A DNA stretch of 64,000 bases from Paralithodes platypus (GCA_032716605.1 CM064572.1:38874801-38938800); one strand, 5' to 3'. Shown: positions 46,986-57,960, counted from the stretch's first letter. Notes: a model not told the origin generated them from the letters alone. Translations and numbers: made by a program.

Positions 46986-47409
46986 TTGTTGTTGTTGTTG
47001 TTGTTCCCCAGGCTGCCTGGCCGAACAGCCCCAAGGTCCCGAGCAAGGCAAGGCAATAGAGCGCCCCCACAAAACCCTCCCTGCTTACCACTAACAAAAC
47101 CCAGGTGACCGAAGCCACTCTAAGGCAGGGAGCTGAGGAGGGCGTGGAAACGCCCGGGAAACCAAAGCCCCACCCAAGGCCCTGTGCCCCTCAGCAATTA
47201 TGAAGGGAAAGTTGAGGGGCAAGGGAAAAATGTGACGCTTTGGCTCCCAATCTGCCAACTTTTAGGTTGGCAGTAGGGAGGTCGATCCACGGAAAAGATG
47301 CCGTCACTTGAGATCTAGAAGATATATAAGTAAAAGGAACAGTCAGAGTAAGCTATGGGTATGGCAGAGATCGCTCAGCTCTCACTCTGATAGACCAGCC
47401 CATCACCAC
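46986..47409 (-). mobile_element. SINE-like retroposon with LINE-D-type 3' end
   Basis: Flanked by a 13-bp target duplication TCTAAGTRCACTG (46973-46985 and 47410-47422). The 5' LTR has the site once (about 38425-38440). On the minus strand it ends CTGTTCGGCCAGGCAGCC then GGGGAACAACAAC..., the same as LINE-D. It has no open frame of note. The second copy at 49072 extends further 5', so this one is truncated. Confidence 0.85.
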
Positions 47410-47591
47410 TCTAAGTACACTGATAATTGTAAAAACAATTTAACTCCCCTCTCCTTTGAATTTTAACACATTCCTTCCCTTATTCAGAATAATATCGCAC
47501 CAACCGTAAATACTATTTTGATCATCGCATTACATCGAATGACCTGAGCGACCTACCTTGTCAGAATTATCTGCGCGCGATAGCCCTTTAA

Positions 47592-47823
47592 CCCTCTCCG
47601 ACATATGACGCGATTTTGAGCCTACTAGGGATACTTTAAAGCCTTTGTTACCATCAGGGGTATTTAGAAACCTCTAGTTTAGTTACTTCAACCTCTGTAG
47701 CCTAGTTGTCTTTGAGTTAGCTGTGGGCAGAAAACTAATTTTGGAGAGGTAATTATAAGAGTGAGAGAAGTCTAGTTCTTATTGCTAATATGGCAACCTC
47801 TGCGTCATATGAGTCTGAAGGGG
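47592..47823. mobile_element. TTAA-flanked MITE, 232 bp, with empty-site proof
   Basis: TTAA at 47588-47591 and 47824-47827. Termini CCCTCTCCGACATATGACGC and inverted GCGTCATATGAGTCTGAAGGGG. The 5' LTR has one TTAA at the site (38604-38607). No coding capacity. Confidence 0.9.
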
Positions 47824-48079
47824 TTAATTTACCCGTACGCTTCTCGCCACCTGTGAGCGAGCGTTCACTTCAGACATCTTCGTACGTTCCCTTTTTGTTC
47901 CGTCCCAACTTATATATGCGTATTTAGAGATTTTCGTTCACCCTGCTAGAAACTTATTCAGAATACTTCACAGTAGATACTCAACTCCCATGTATATTAT
48001 TATCAAGGGTTTAATCTATGTGTATGTTTGTCTGTATATAATTACATGCTTCCATAAATATACTATCCTTTAATTCATG

Positions 48080-48565
48080 GGATATTGTACATGCTAAGAT
48101 TGGTATGCAGGATTCGAAACTGCATAATACATCGTAGGCTTGTGCAGTAATCTTTAACTGTCTTCGTGGTGCAGTGCATAGTGTGTTGATTTTCGGTGTG
48201 AGCATCCTGGGTTCGAATCCCCGGACTGCCACATGTGGTTGTTAATTTCATTAATCGAGTTTAGGAGTAGAGTTGGTTGGTGGAGAGAACATAATAATTC
48301 ATTCGGGTTCAGTAGTAGTTTATCGAGAGGCCTTCCCCAGGGTTAAGTGCCCCATTAATTACTATTTCCTTTCACCTATGCATAGCCTCCGATAGCGCAG
48401 TTGGGATATTGTACATGCTAAGATTGGTATGCAGGATTCGAAACTGTATAATAAATCGGAGGCTTGTGCAGTAATCTTTAACTGTCTTCATGGTGCAGTG
48501 CATAGTGTGTTGATTTTCGGTGTGAACATCCTGGGTTCGAATCCCCGGACTGCCACATGTGGTTG
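48080..48565 (+). mobile_element. tRNA-derived SINE, tandem partial copies
   Basis: A unit with GGGATATTGTACATGCTAAG, a second tRNA-like block and ATGTGGTTGTTAATTTCATTA appears at 48080-48384 and again from 48385. Both contain GTGGTGCAGTGCATAGTG (A-box-like) and CTGGGTTCGAATCCCCGG with a perfect B box GGTTCGAATCC (about 48210-48220 and 48533-48543). The first lacks its first ~20 bases. It interrupts the Gypsy-1 3' LTR. The second copy is split by the TTAA MITE at 48570. Confidence 0.8.
48385..48463 (+). other. tRNA-like head of the SINE (79 nt)
   Basis: GCCTCCG at the start pairs perfectly with CGGAGGC at the end (7-bp acceptor stem). A canonical A box TAGCGCAGTTGG follows at once, and GGATTCGAAAC resembles a B box. 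The anticodon-like stem is CATGC/GTATG with an 8-nt loop. Extra bases sit between T-arm and acceptor, so it is not a functional tRNA gene. Confidence 0.65.
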
Positions 48566-48569
48566 TTAA

Positions 48570-49047
48570 CCCTTAACTGGCGGCGCGCATCATATGTCGA
48601 GTGAAAGAAATTTGGACTATGTGGCGGCTCACAACATAAGTCGTGTGGCAATTTCAGCACGTAATGTTGCTGAGAGAGAGAGACAAGTGGTGGCAGGAGA
48701 GTAGCGAGCATATGACTGCTCCAGACCACCGTGGTGGACCAACTGACATGAATCCCACCCTCCTCCACCCTCTCACACTCGCTACATAGTGAATTGTATG
48801 GGGAAAGTACCGAATTACATGGTTTTTGCACTCGTGTTGCGCGGTTGTTGCAAGAAAACTAGCGGTCATACAAGGATCGTTGTGGTGTTATTGGAAAGCT
48901 CTGTTTATGCCCTTTCAGGGATAGATACTTGTTTTACACTCTGGGTCTTATTTAGGCATGAAAATGATCACGTATACAGCCCTATTTTGGGTAAAAACAC
49001 CCCGCTGGTGGCTACATTTATTTACCGCCTAGGCCGCTCGTTAGGTG
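48570..49047. mobile_element. TTAA-flanked MITE, 478 bp, with empty-site proof
   Basis: TTAA at 48566-48569 and 49048-49051. Ends are CCCTTAACTGGCGGC and inverted GCCGCTCGTTAGGTG (imperfect). The neighbouring SINE copy has the uninterrupted site GTTGTTAATTTCATTAATCG at 48239-48258. The frame across it (48789-49070) has no recognisable domain. Confidence 0.85.
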
Positions 49048-49071
49048 TTAATTTCATTAATCGATTTTAGG

Positions 49072-49605
49072 AGTTGTTGTTGTTGTTGTTGTTCCCCAAG
49101 CTGCCTGGCCGAACAGCCCCAAGGACCCGAGCAATTCCAAGGCCATAACCGAGCGCCCCCACAGAACCCTCCCTGCCGACCACAATAAAGCCTGGGTGAC
49201 CGAAGCCACTCCATGGCGGGGAGCTGAGGAGGGTGCAGAAACGCCCGGGAAACCAAAGCCCCACCCAGGGCCCTGTGCCCCTCAGCAATTATGAAGAGAA
49301 AGTTGAGGGGCAAGGGAAAAATGTGACGCTTTGGCTTCCAATCTTGGTAGATTGAGAGGTCAATCCACGGAAAAGACGCCGTCACTTGAGATCTAGAAAA
49401 TATATAAGTTAAAGGAACAGCCAGAGTAAGCTATGGGTATGGCAGAGATCGCTCAGTTCTCACTCTGATAGACCAACCCATCACCACATGACTAGAACCC
49501 AATCCTCTCAGCATCAGCTAGGAAAGGCCCTAGAAAGCCGCCTTTGGCGGGTGGATAGCTCCCATATTTCAACCCCTTTCGGGGTCGGGCACCCGCCCTA
49601 AAGTT
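49072..49605 (-). mobile_element. SINE-like retroposon, longer second copy
   Basis: Begins on the plus strand with (GTT)n and CCCCAAGCTGCCTGGCCGAA, and matches 46986-47409 throughout. It then extends at its 5' side through two small hairpins (CCGCCTTTGGCGG; CCCCTTTCGGGG) to about 49605. No obvious target duplication. No coding frame. Confidence 0.75.
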
Positions 49606-49930
49606 TCAAATCCTTGCCATATGTCGCTGTAGGCCTAATATATTCTGTTTTATTCATCATATATACTTTGTACATTGAGCAATGTACTGAATATAATTTG
49701 AGAGTAATATGTCTGTAACATTAATGAATATAGAAATGAGTGATATTTTGATGACTTCAATCTATATATTTCGACTCACTGGATGGAAACTGATTACTAT
49801 TTGGTGTATTAGAAAGAGCAGCAGACGACGTTTTCCTGTCCCCCATTGGGCAGATTATTATGGACACTATAATTGCTTTCTTCATACCAATAATTGTTAT
49901 GTAGTCCTCTTCCGGCTGACTATCTGTTTA
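49606..49930. other. No recognised feature
   Basis: AT-rich DNA between the SINE and the next MITE. The 84-residue frame at 49709-49963 has no recognisable motif and runs into the MITE. Confidence 0.4.
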
Positions 49931-49934
49931 TTAA

Positions 49935-50140
49935 CCCCTTCTGTACCGGCAACGTGTTTTTAATATGATTATAGGTATATTTAAACGATGTTGTGCAGCT
50001 TAAGAAAGATCTATGGCAGTAAAAAGGTTTAAGTGAGATAGTTCGAAGCCTGTTAGTTGTTGGGGGTCCTTTTTAAACTGAGTAAATCGTCTAATATTAG
50101 CAAGAATACAATTAAGAAGTCGTCACCGGTACAGAAGGGG
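49935..50140. mobile_element. TTAA-flanked MITE, 206 bp
   Basis: TTAA at 49931-49934 (right copy mutated to TTAG). Ends CCCCTTCTGTACCGGCAACG and inverted CACCGGTACAGAAGGGG. Same terminal family as 19348-19556 but a different interior. Confidence 0.85.
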
Positions 50141-50193
50141 TTAGGGCCGTTAGGCTATACCTTGTTCTAAATAAGTACACCAAAACTCGTGTA

Positions 50194-50727
50194 CAGTTGG
50201 TCAAAGTTCCAGCTGACCCACCCTCGCTCTGGGGTTCGCAGAATTATCTGGCAATACTGGTGTAGGAAGGAGGTGTGTCTTACAAAGATTGGGATTGGTA
50301 GATCTGATTTCGGCTATATCATTGTTAGAACATATACTAAACAAGGGAAAGTAAGCCTATCTCAAATAAATATGCATACATCGCTATGTATGATCCCGAA
50401 CATTCACCCAAAGTTCGTAGAGTTGCTTAAATATTCAAGTTATTATATCCACTGATTGGCAACGCATATAAAACCTGCTGGCTGCCACAACATACTTTAC
50501 TCGATTTTATAAGAATACATATTTCTGTTTTATTGGTGGCTGCTTAATGAAGGATCATTTAGTCTTCACAACGTGAACATTACATAGTCTAATTTGCAGT
50601 AATATACAGGACAGACACAGGTAACACATTAATGGCAAGTGGTATCCCTGCACCACTACACCAGTATTGCCAGCTAATTCTGCTAGCCCCAGAGCGAGGG
50701 TGGGTCAGCTGGAACTTTGACCAACTG
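50194..50727. mobile_element. Tc1/mariner-like fold-back MITE, 534 bp
   Basis: TA at 50192-50193 and 50728-50729. TIRs start CAGTTGGTCAAAGTTCCAGC and are nearly perfect for about 75 bp. A TA target and CAGT start are typical of the Tc1/mariner superfamily. No transposase inside. Confidence 0.85.
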
Positions 50728-50912
50728 TACATTAACTTCTATAACTCACAAATGGCAAGGGTAATCGAGCTAAAATTTCTACGATTTGGGAGGAGTCAGC
50801 CAGGGAGTAGGTGTGGAGATCTGCAGCCCATTTGATCTAGCCCGTTTCGAGTTACAGAGGTCAGGGTTCACGATTTCTGGCCTACCTATTTGGAACAGGA
50901 TATAACATTTAA

Positions 50913-51120
50913 CCCCTTCAAGATTATGCCGCATTTTGATAGTTTATTCTGGCTATCATTAAACGATTTTATGTAGCTTAGGAAGGAGCTGTCGGATTTG
51001 GAAGGGAAAAGGCTATCTCAATTGACTCTCTGACTTCCATATACCCTTCCTAATCTGAATAACATCGTCTAATAATAGCTAGAAAACAAAAAAGAAATGC
51101 GTCATTGGATCTTAAAAAGG
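50913..51120. mobile_element. TTAA-flanked MITE, 208 bp
   Basis: TTAA at 50909-50912 (right copy TTAG). Ends CCCCTTCAAGATTATGCCGC and inverted ATGCGTCATTGGATCTTAAA. Interior related to 17541-17789. Confidence 0.65.
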
Positions 51121-51127
51121 TTAGACA

Positions 51128-51158
51128 ATATATATATTTATATATATATATCTATCTA

Positions 51159-51249
<91 letters not shown>
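51128..51249. repeat. (TA)n microsatellite
   Basis: TATATA with a few TATC units at the left. Confidence 0.95.
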
Positions 51250-51250
<1 letters not shown>

Positions 51251-51494
51251 CTGTTTCTTCTTAGCTGACGGTAATTTGCCATGTCTCACCATAATTATTC
51301 AGCTGGGAAACACAATAATAATAACACAAAACATTAAAACTATTTCCAAATCCCTTACTTAGTCCTCTCCAAATTTCTGTCTACCATCAACTTATAATCA
51401 GAGAGCTAATTATATAAACGGGTCTATTAGAGATTCAGCAATAATGAATAAATGGCAACTATATAAATGGGCATAAATGTCACTGTCTCTCGAA

Positions 51495-51740
51495 ATTATA
51501 GACGTCAAAACAAGAAGAACAAAACAAGACAAAATGAACCAAAAGAAAAAAAGAACAAACAGAAAAGGAAGACAAGAAGATAAGAACAAGAAAAAAACAA
51601 GAAAATAAGAATAAGAAGACAACAAGAACAAGAGGATATGAACAAGAAGCTAAGAAGACAAGAATAACAAGAAGAACAACAGAACAAGAAGAATAAGACA
51701 AGAAAAACACGAAGAACAATAAGAATAAGAAGAAACAGAA
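51495..51740. repeat. Purine-rich AAGAAC-type low-complexity tract
   Basis: Irregular AAGAAC/AAGAAGA repeats. Minus-strand frames here are Phe/Ser/Leu-rich artefacts. Confidence 0.8.
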
Positions 51741-52344
51741 GAGTGCTACGTCGGTTCCAATTTCCAGATAATTAGTTTTGTATCCATCCACATATTACTC
51801 TCACAACAAAATTATATCTAAAGTAAAACGCCTTACAATACAAACTAACTCAGTAAATAGTTAGTTATTGTTAGTTGCTTAATGGTTTCGAAAGAATAAT
51901 AATAATAATAATGATAATAATAATAACAATACTAACAATTATAATATAATGTATGAATGCATGTATATACTCAGGCACATAACCCATACCTGGGCGTGGT
52001 CGACTCGAGACAGAGCCCGAACAGGGACAACACAACATAAACAAAACAAAAAATACAAATACACACACATCTAGGTCACCCAGGAGAAGACCTAGAGACC
52101 AAGGATCTCTAAGGGCCTCCAGCACTAATAATAATAATGATAATATTATAAATAATATAACAAATGTATTACTATACATGCATCCTAACCATTTCCAGAT
52201 CATTACTTATCCATCCACAAATTGCTCTCTCACTACCAAGTTATATTTAAAGAATAATACCCGAAATACAAACTACCCTTGTATTCCAAGTTAGGTAATG
52301 GTATACTGTAGATGTCTGTAATAGGTTCGCTGTGACAGATAACA

Positions 52345-52350
52345 AAAAAA

Positions 52351-52384
<34 letters not shown>

Positions 52385-52405
52385 TATACCGTATATATAT
52401 ATACC

Positions 52406-52459
<54 letters not shown>

Positions 52460-52479
52460 CCGGTATATATATATATACC

Positions 52480-52565
<86 letters not shown>

Positions 52566-52566
52566 G

Positions 52567-52602
<36 letters not shown>

Positions 52603-52605
52603 CCA
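52345..52605. repeat. Poly(A) followed by (TA)n with CCGG interruptions
   Basis: A24-type run then TATATA with several palindromic ATACCGGTAT interruptions. Confidence 0.95.
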
Positions 52606-52619
52606 TAGTACAAAAACAC

Positions 52620-53529
52620 ATACATAAATATAGCAATGAAACCAAGTCACTGAAAACATTTCAAGAGCCTTACTTACTCCTCCCCAAATTACAGAATCAC
52701 CCAACACAATATACCCCTACTAACAACCCCAAACTAAATCAACCCTGTTATCCAATGTTAAGTAATGATATAGACGCCTGCATAAGAAGAGGTCCAGCTG
52801 TGATAGACCAGAGAATAATTATTATATGCCATTTAATCTGACTGTCTGATATATAAAAAGACGAATAACCGCAAAAATAATACGATACCCATAAATACAA
52901 TACAGAATACATAACAATCAATTATTTTCAAGGGCCATACATTTTTATCTCCAAATTTCAGAATCACCAACCAAAATATACCCCTACTAATACCCCCAAT
53001 TTTAGTCAACCCTATTATATAATGTGAAGTAATTATATAGACGCCCATATAAGAAGAGGTCCAGCTGTGATAGACCAAAGAATAATTAGTATATGTCATT
53101 AATCTGACAGCCTGATATATAGAAAAAGGAAAACAAAATACGATAAACAAAAATAGTAGCAATAAAAACGAAACACTCGAATACTTTCAAGGGCATTACA
53201 TATCCCTCCCCAAATTGACAAAATCCACAATAAACCCAAAATATACTCTAACCTGTTATCCCAAACCAAGTAATGATATATACGCTTGTACAAGACTTGG
53301 TCCAACTGTGACAGACCAACAACAAGTGATATATGGCAGTAATTGTATAAAGGTTATTTTATTTCACTCTATCTTGAAATTCCAGAAGTTTAATTAGTTG
53401 CATTTATGTCTTGGCACTCACTCAGACCCCTTCAAGTTAAACAAAGACCATCCCCCCAATACCTCTCACTCTCAACACCCCGTTCAAGCTAAAAAAAGAA
53501 AGAAAAACAATAATAATAATAATAATAAT

Positions 53530-53560
<31 letters not shown>

Positions 53561-54515
53561 CAAAAAACAATTACAATTTTTTTTTTTTACTAAGACCAAC
53601 CCCCAAAACCTGTAAGCGTTTTTGTAAAATTTTCGTTAGAAAAATATCCACGCCTGAGGCGCACAACCAATTGAAGTTAGTTGATAAATTGGATAATAGT
53701 TGTAGAAAGAAAACAATAACAATAATTACTGTAAGATATGAGTCTTGCATTAACATAAAAAAAACCTATTAAAAGATACACTAATGATTTCAAGATCATT
53801 AGTTATGTTTCCCCAAACTGCAGAATCAGCCAACAAATTACAATCCTAGTAGTATACTCCAAATATATCAACCCTGTTATCCCAAGTCAGGCAATGCTAT
53901 AGACGCCTGTATAAGAGGAGGTCCAGCTGTGATAGACCAAAGAATACTTACTATATGTTATTTAATCTGATTGCCTGATATATAGAAAGACGAATAACCA
54001 CAAATATTATACGACACCTATACAAAAATAGCAATAAAAACAAAACACTCACATATCAAGGGGCTTACATATTCCTGCCCAAATAACAGAATCACCAAGC
54101 AAAATATAACCTTACTATTTTTATAAACCCAAAATCCACTCTACCCTGTTATCCGAAGTCTGATAATAATATAGACGCCTGTATAATACTGGGTCCAACT
54201 GTGATAGACCAACAATAATTAGTATATGCCATTTAATCTGACTGTCCGACATAAATATATATAGAAAGACGAACAACCACACAAATAATAAGACGACACA
54301 CAAAAAAGGCAATAAAAAACAAACACTCAAATCACTTCAAGAACCTTACATATTCCTTCCCAAATTACAGTATCACCCTACACATTATACCTTACAAATA
54401 CTTTCAAAATATATCAAGCCTGTTATCCCAAATCAGGTAATGATATAGACCCTATATAAGACTTGGTTCAACTGTGACAGACCAACAACAAGTGATATAT
54501 GGCGATAAATTTAAG
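52620..54515. repeat. Degenerate ~250-270-bp tandem array
   Basis: At least six units. Each has CCCAAATTACAGAATCACC, CCTGTTATCCCAAGT, GTAATGATATAGACGCCT, GGTCCAGCTGTGATAGACCA and ATATGCCATTTAATCTGACT in order. Unit starts fall at roughly 52640, 52920, 53170, 53795, 54045 and 54310. More divergent relatives lie at 51750-51880 and 52190-52340. A non-repeat insert with (AAT)n sits at 53399-53780. Confidence 0.85.
53508..53562. repeat. (AAT)n microsatellite
   Basis: AAT trinucleotide run inside the array interruption. Confidence 0.95.
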
Positions 54516-54529
54516 TGGAGATGGGTAGT

Positions 54530-54850
54530 TTTTCTGGTCCCCTTTCTCCCTCATGTTCAGCACCATTTGTTTTGATATTATAAGATGTTCGGTCCATTAG
54601 TTTGGCGATTTTAACACCTTTCGCCCCATTTCATTGTCAGTTGTAAGAACTTTCGTGCCATTTAAGTGACAACATTTTCCTGGCAAGCGAAAGCGAGCCT
54701 GAAATTTCAAGAGGAACCGGCCTTCGGCCGGGAAAATATTCTACCGAAAAATGTACAAATTTATCTTGAAGGGGGGACTAGAGGGTGTTTTTTTAAGCTT
54801 GATGGAGGCTTAACGAGGAAACTAAAAAAATAAGGGAATACATGAATTAA
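54530..54850 (+). repeat. Dispersed repeat X, copy 1
   Basis: Shared with 58745-59290 and, partly, 59470-59612. Landmarks are TTCTCCCTCATG, TAGTTTGGCGATTTTA, AAGCGAAAGCGAGCCT and TTTATCTTGAAGGGGGG. No coding frame, class unknown. Confidence 0.75.
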
Positions 54851-55238
54851 TAAAACAAAAAACCCAAAAAACAGCCTATCTCCCCTTAATTAACTGAAGG
54901 GTCTACCATTAGCGAAGAGTTAGCCTGGGAAAAGTTTTAGCATTTTACAACCCCTTTGTTCTAGCCCTTTTGTGAGTTACAGTGGATAGAGATCACGATT
55001 TCTGGCCTATTTATAATGAACTATAATGAACTAAGATGGGAAGCAGCTGAGCCTATCCACAGACAATGAAAAGACAAACAACTCCAACAGACAATCAAAG
55101 TTATATTATAATACCGAGAGAAGGGTAAGAGAAAAGAAAGACAGAAATGAAACACACACACACACACACGGCATAATACTCATACAAATCATGAAACAAA
55201 TAAACCCACCCACCCACACACTAAAACGACTCTAAACC
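54851..55238. other. No recognised feature
   Basis: Contains a short CA run (55155-55169). The segment TTACAGTGGATAGAGATCAC near 54976 resembles 50863-50890. Otherwise nothing supported. Confidence 0.4.
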
Positions 55239-55322
55239 ACAATTTGGACACTTGATCCTCAGTGTTTTGGAGGACAAGAAGCCTAGAGGAGTCACTATAA
55301 CTGTTGTTGCTTGATTTCCTTT
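55239..55322 (+). mobile_element. LINE-C 3' end fragment
   Basis: GATCCTCAGTGTTTTGGAGG and TGTTGTTGCTTGATTTCCTT match the 3' UTR end of LINE-C at 4466-4553. It is an extremely 5'-truncated insertion, followed by (CA)n. Confidence 0.8.
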
Positions 55323-55461
55323 GTACACACACACACACACACACACACATACAAAACACAACTTAGAACTCAGACAAACAATTAAGAAACACACCAACAA
55401 AACAAAATACACACACACCTGCTTAAAGTATATTATGATTACAGAGGAGTTGAGGGAGAGA

Positions 55462-55520
<59 letters not shown>

Positions 55521-55892
55521 AGGGACGGGAGTGGGGATTGACAGAAGATACGGTATATAGATATATATAGAGTGAGAGAGTAACTTATATACAGATAGAT
55601 ATATAGATAAATAGATATATAAATACAAACAGATAGATAGACATAGATAGTGAGAGAGGGATTTTTCCAGTGTGTGTTTTGATAGCGGTAGAGGTGGTGG
55701 TAAGGGGGAGATGAGGGGGGGCGGCGGCCCCGGCAAGGGGAACGCAGACCCCCCCACCAAGGACCGACCCAAACACAGAGAATAACTAGGCCCAGGTAGG
55801 TGGAATCTTCTATTATGTGCGTGTGTGTGGGGGTTGGTGAGGGGGGAATGGTAGACACGTGCACTGAAAATGAGCCTAACAACAATAACACC

Positions 55893-55934
<42 letters not shown>

Positions 55935-56110
55935 TATTATTATTATTATTATTATAATACCAATAATAGTAATAATAATAGTAATAATAGCAACACTGAA
56001 TAAACCCAAATAAAAACAAATGCTAATACAACTACTACTACTACTAATAATACCAATACTAATAATAACAACGAAAACAAAATAGAATAGCCCCCCCCCC
56101 CTCGATTTAA
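55323..56110. repeat. Microsatellite cluster: CA, AG, GATA-like, AAT, poly(C)
   Basis: (CA)n at 55325-55349, (AG)n at 55456-55517, GATA/TAGA at 55556-55650, (AAT)n at 55885-55985, and a C run at 56091-56101. Long frames through this are repeat translations. Confidence 0.9.
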
Positions 56111-57115
56111 CACTTCTACCCATCATGTTCTTAATAACTTAATAACACAAGCCCCCGTTCTGCTGTATTTTATGATGGCCATTCGTTAAGTAATTAGCTC
56201 AAAGTAAGATTAGCCCCGTAAATCCCTTGGGTTATTTTCTAAAGTATTCGAAAATTTCACATAGGTGGGTTGTTTGGGGTTTTAGTTTTGTGTTTGTTTC
56301 GTTTAGTTTAAGGGGTCAGTGGTTATTTATTTTTGAATAATACACACACACACACACATCCACATACACTCACACATGCACGCACGCTCGCTCGAATGGA
56401 TGAATATTTTAAACACACACACACATACACGGTCTCTTTCTCTTTTTCGCTATATACCTATCTAATTATCTATCTATCTATCTCTCACTCACGGTATAAA
56501 GACAATAGAAAGGTATGGGCACGAGCGTATTACTGGAACCATGATAGTCACGTGATCGATCCCAGGTGACGTCATCTAGTGTAGACCCTACTGGTCTCCC
56601 ACCTAAATATGGTCACTTCATATGTGGGCTGGTCGTGTTCTTATGTCCAGGAAATATATTTATTCTATTGCCCTAAACATTGTTGCTATCATAATATTGG
56701 GGAAGCCAAGATATTGCGCAGTTAGTGGATGTGAACATGGTATAAAGACAGAGTTACTATACCGTGATGGTGACCATCCGACTAGCCTAAATATGGTCTT
56801 CAAACAGGATCGTATATTGTGTTTTCCACCGAAAATGTAAAGTGACATGGATAAACATCGACATATATAGTGTGACAGGACCCTATTCTATTTGCTAAAG
56901 TTTTTATTTTTTGCATTTGAAGATTAAATATATGGCTATGAGGTAGTATACACCGACGTCGCTTCAAATTTTACCGCGGACATTTTACGACCGCTATGGT
57001 ATTTTTGTTCACCTAATTTGTAGAGTAACGTCGACTGATATCGATAATGTTATTGTAGTAGGACCCAATCTACATGTTACCATTGTTATTCGATATATGT
57101 GTAGTGGTGATCGGT
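56111..57115. other. Mostly unique DNA with no supported gene
   Basis: (CA)n at 56341-56358 and TATC units near 56455-56480. A 72-residue frame at 56622-56840 has CAVSGC but no complete domain. No other signal found. Confidence 0.4.
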
Positions 57116-57117
57116 CA

Positions 57118-57278
57118 ACTCAACCAGTAGACCATTTCAACCAGTAGCTCTCAACCAAATCAACTAATACGGTTAGGTTAGGTTAGGTTAGTACTATATT
57201 TTGGCACTGGTTTGGTTGGTCTTGGTTGATTTGGCACTGGTTGAAAGCTACTGGTTGAAATGGTCTACTGGTTGAGAT
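57118..57278. repeat. Inverted repeat enclosing a (TTAGG)n telomere-like run
   Basis: Arms 57118-57155 (CTCAACCAGTAGACCATTTC...) and 57239-57276 are nearly perfect inverted repeats of ~38 bp. Between them is GGTTA x4 (57171-57190), the arthropod telomere unit TTAGG. Confidence 0.8.
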
Positions 57279-57289
57279 GACATGGAACC

Positions 57290-57860
57290 ATTTTTAGTTT
57301 ATATGAAGAGATATTTCGAAGGTGTTGGTGATTGGGAGAAAGGATGGAGGTAGGTCTATACGGATTCTCGCTTATCCCTTGTTCAACTTCCTTTAATTTC
57401 ACGTAGTTTGCTGCCACCACTCGTCGACTTTCACCCAGTGATGGCGTGCGAGGGTGTATGAAGGCCCAGGGGATGTGGAGAGATTATATGTATAAGTATA
57501 TAGCCAGCTAAGAATCTAAGAGGGAATCAGAGATTTTGACGAAGCGAAATGTTGGTGAGGACTGGGTGGAGCAGAACGGACGGTGCTGCCGTCTAGCGGC
57601 CAGAGAGAATACTATAGCGGCGCCTACAAACAAGCGACGCTGGTATACGAATATTTCACTAAATATTCGCTTATAGAATAATCAACGTTACTCCGACAAC
57701 TATATCCTATATTATGATGGTACCATGGTTGAGCGTGAAGTCAAAGAAGAAAAAGAAGTGATAGATGTCTGTTTACTGCTTTTTAGAAGTGTGAATGTAC
57801 AGTATAATTATGAGTTCAAGACTTTCAGTGCGCTTACCTTGTAAGTTACTATACCATGCT
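57290..57860. other. Unique DNA, no supported gene
   Basis: No frame, RNA or repeat recognised. Confidence 0.4.
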
Positions 57861-57861
57861 C

Positions 57862-57864
57862 TCA

Positions 57865-57899
<35 letters not shown>

Positions 57900-57901
57900 A
57901 T

Positions 57902-57960
<59 letters not shown>
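57862..57960. repeat. (CT)n microsatellite
   Basis: CTCTCT with one GCTATATAC interruption. Confidence 0.95.

Larger units (their letters stand above)
45049..48079 (+). repeat. Gypsy-1 3' LTR, truncated by a SINE
   Basis: Starts TGAAGTGACGGGGTTGA and follows the 5' LTR base for base to TAATTCATG (48079). The last ~430 bp of the LTR are not found afterwards. It contains a SINE (46986-47409) and a TTAA MITE (47592-47823) that the 5' LTR lacks. It lacks the four insertions of the 5' LTR. Confidence 0.87.

Noticed and set aside
48178..48236. Functional tRNA gene
   Set aside because: The B box is perfect but the acceptor stem does not pair and no proper anticodon arm forms. It recurs as part of a SINE.
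51410..51791. Phe/Leu/Ser-rich minus-strand frames resembling membrane proteins
   Set aside because: Reverse complement of a purine-rich AAGAAC-like tract. Hydrophobicity is a composition artefact.
56622..56840. 72-residue frame with CAVSGC, possible zinc-finger (THAP-like) start
   Set aside because: Only one short Cys pair matches. No further Cys/His, no FP or AVPTIF-type motif, and no continuing frame.
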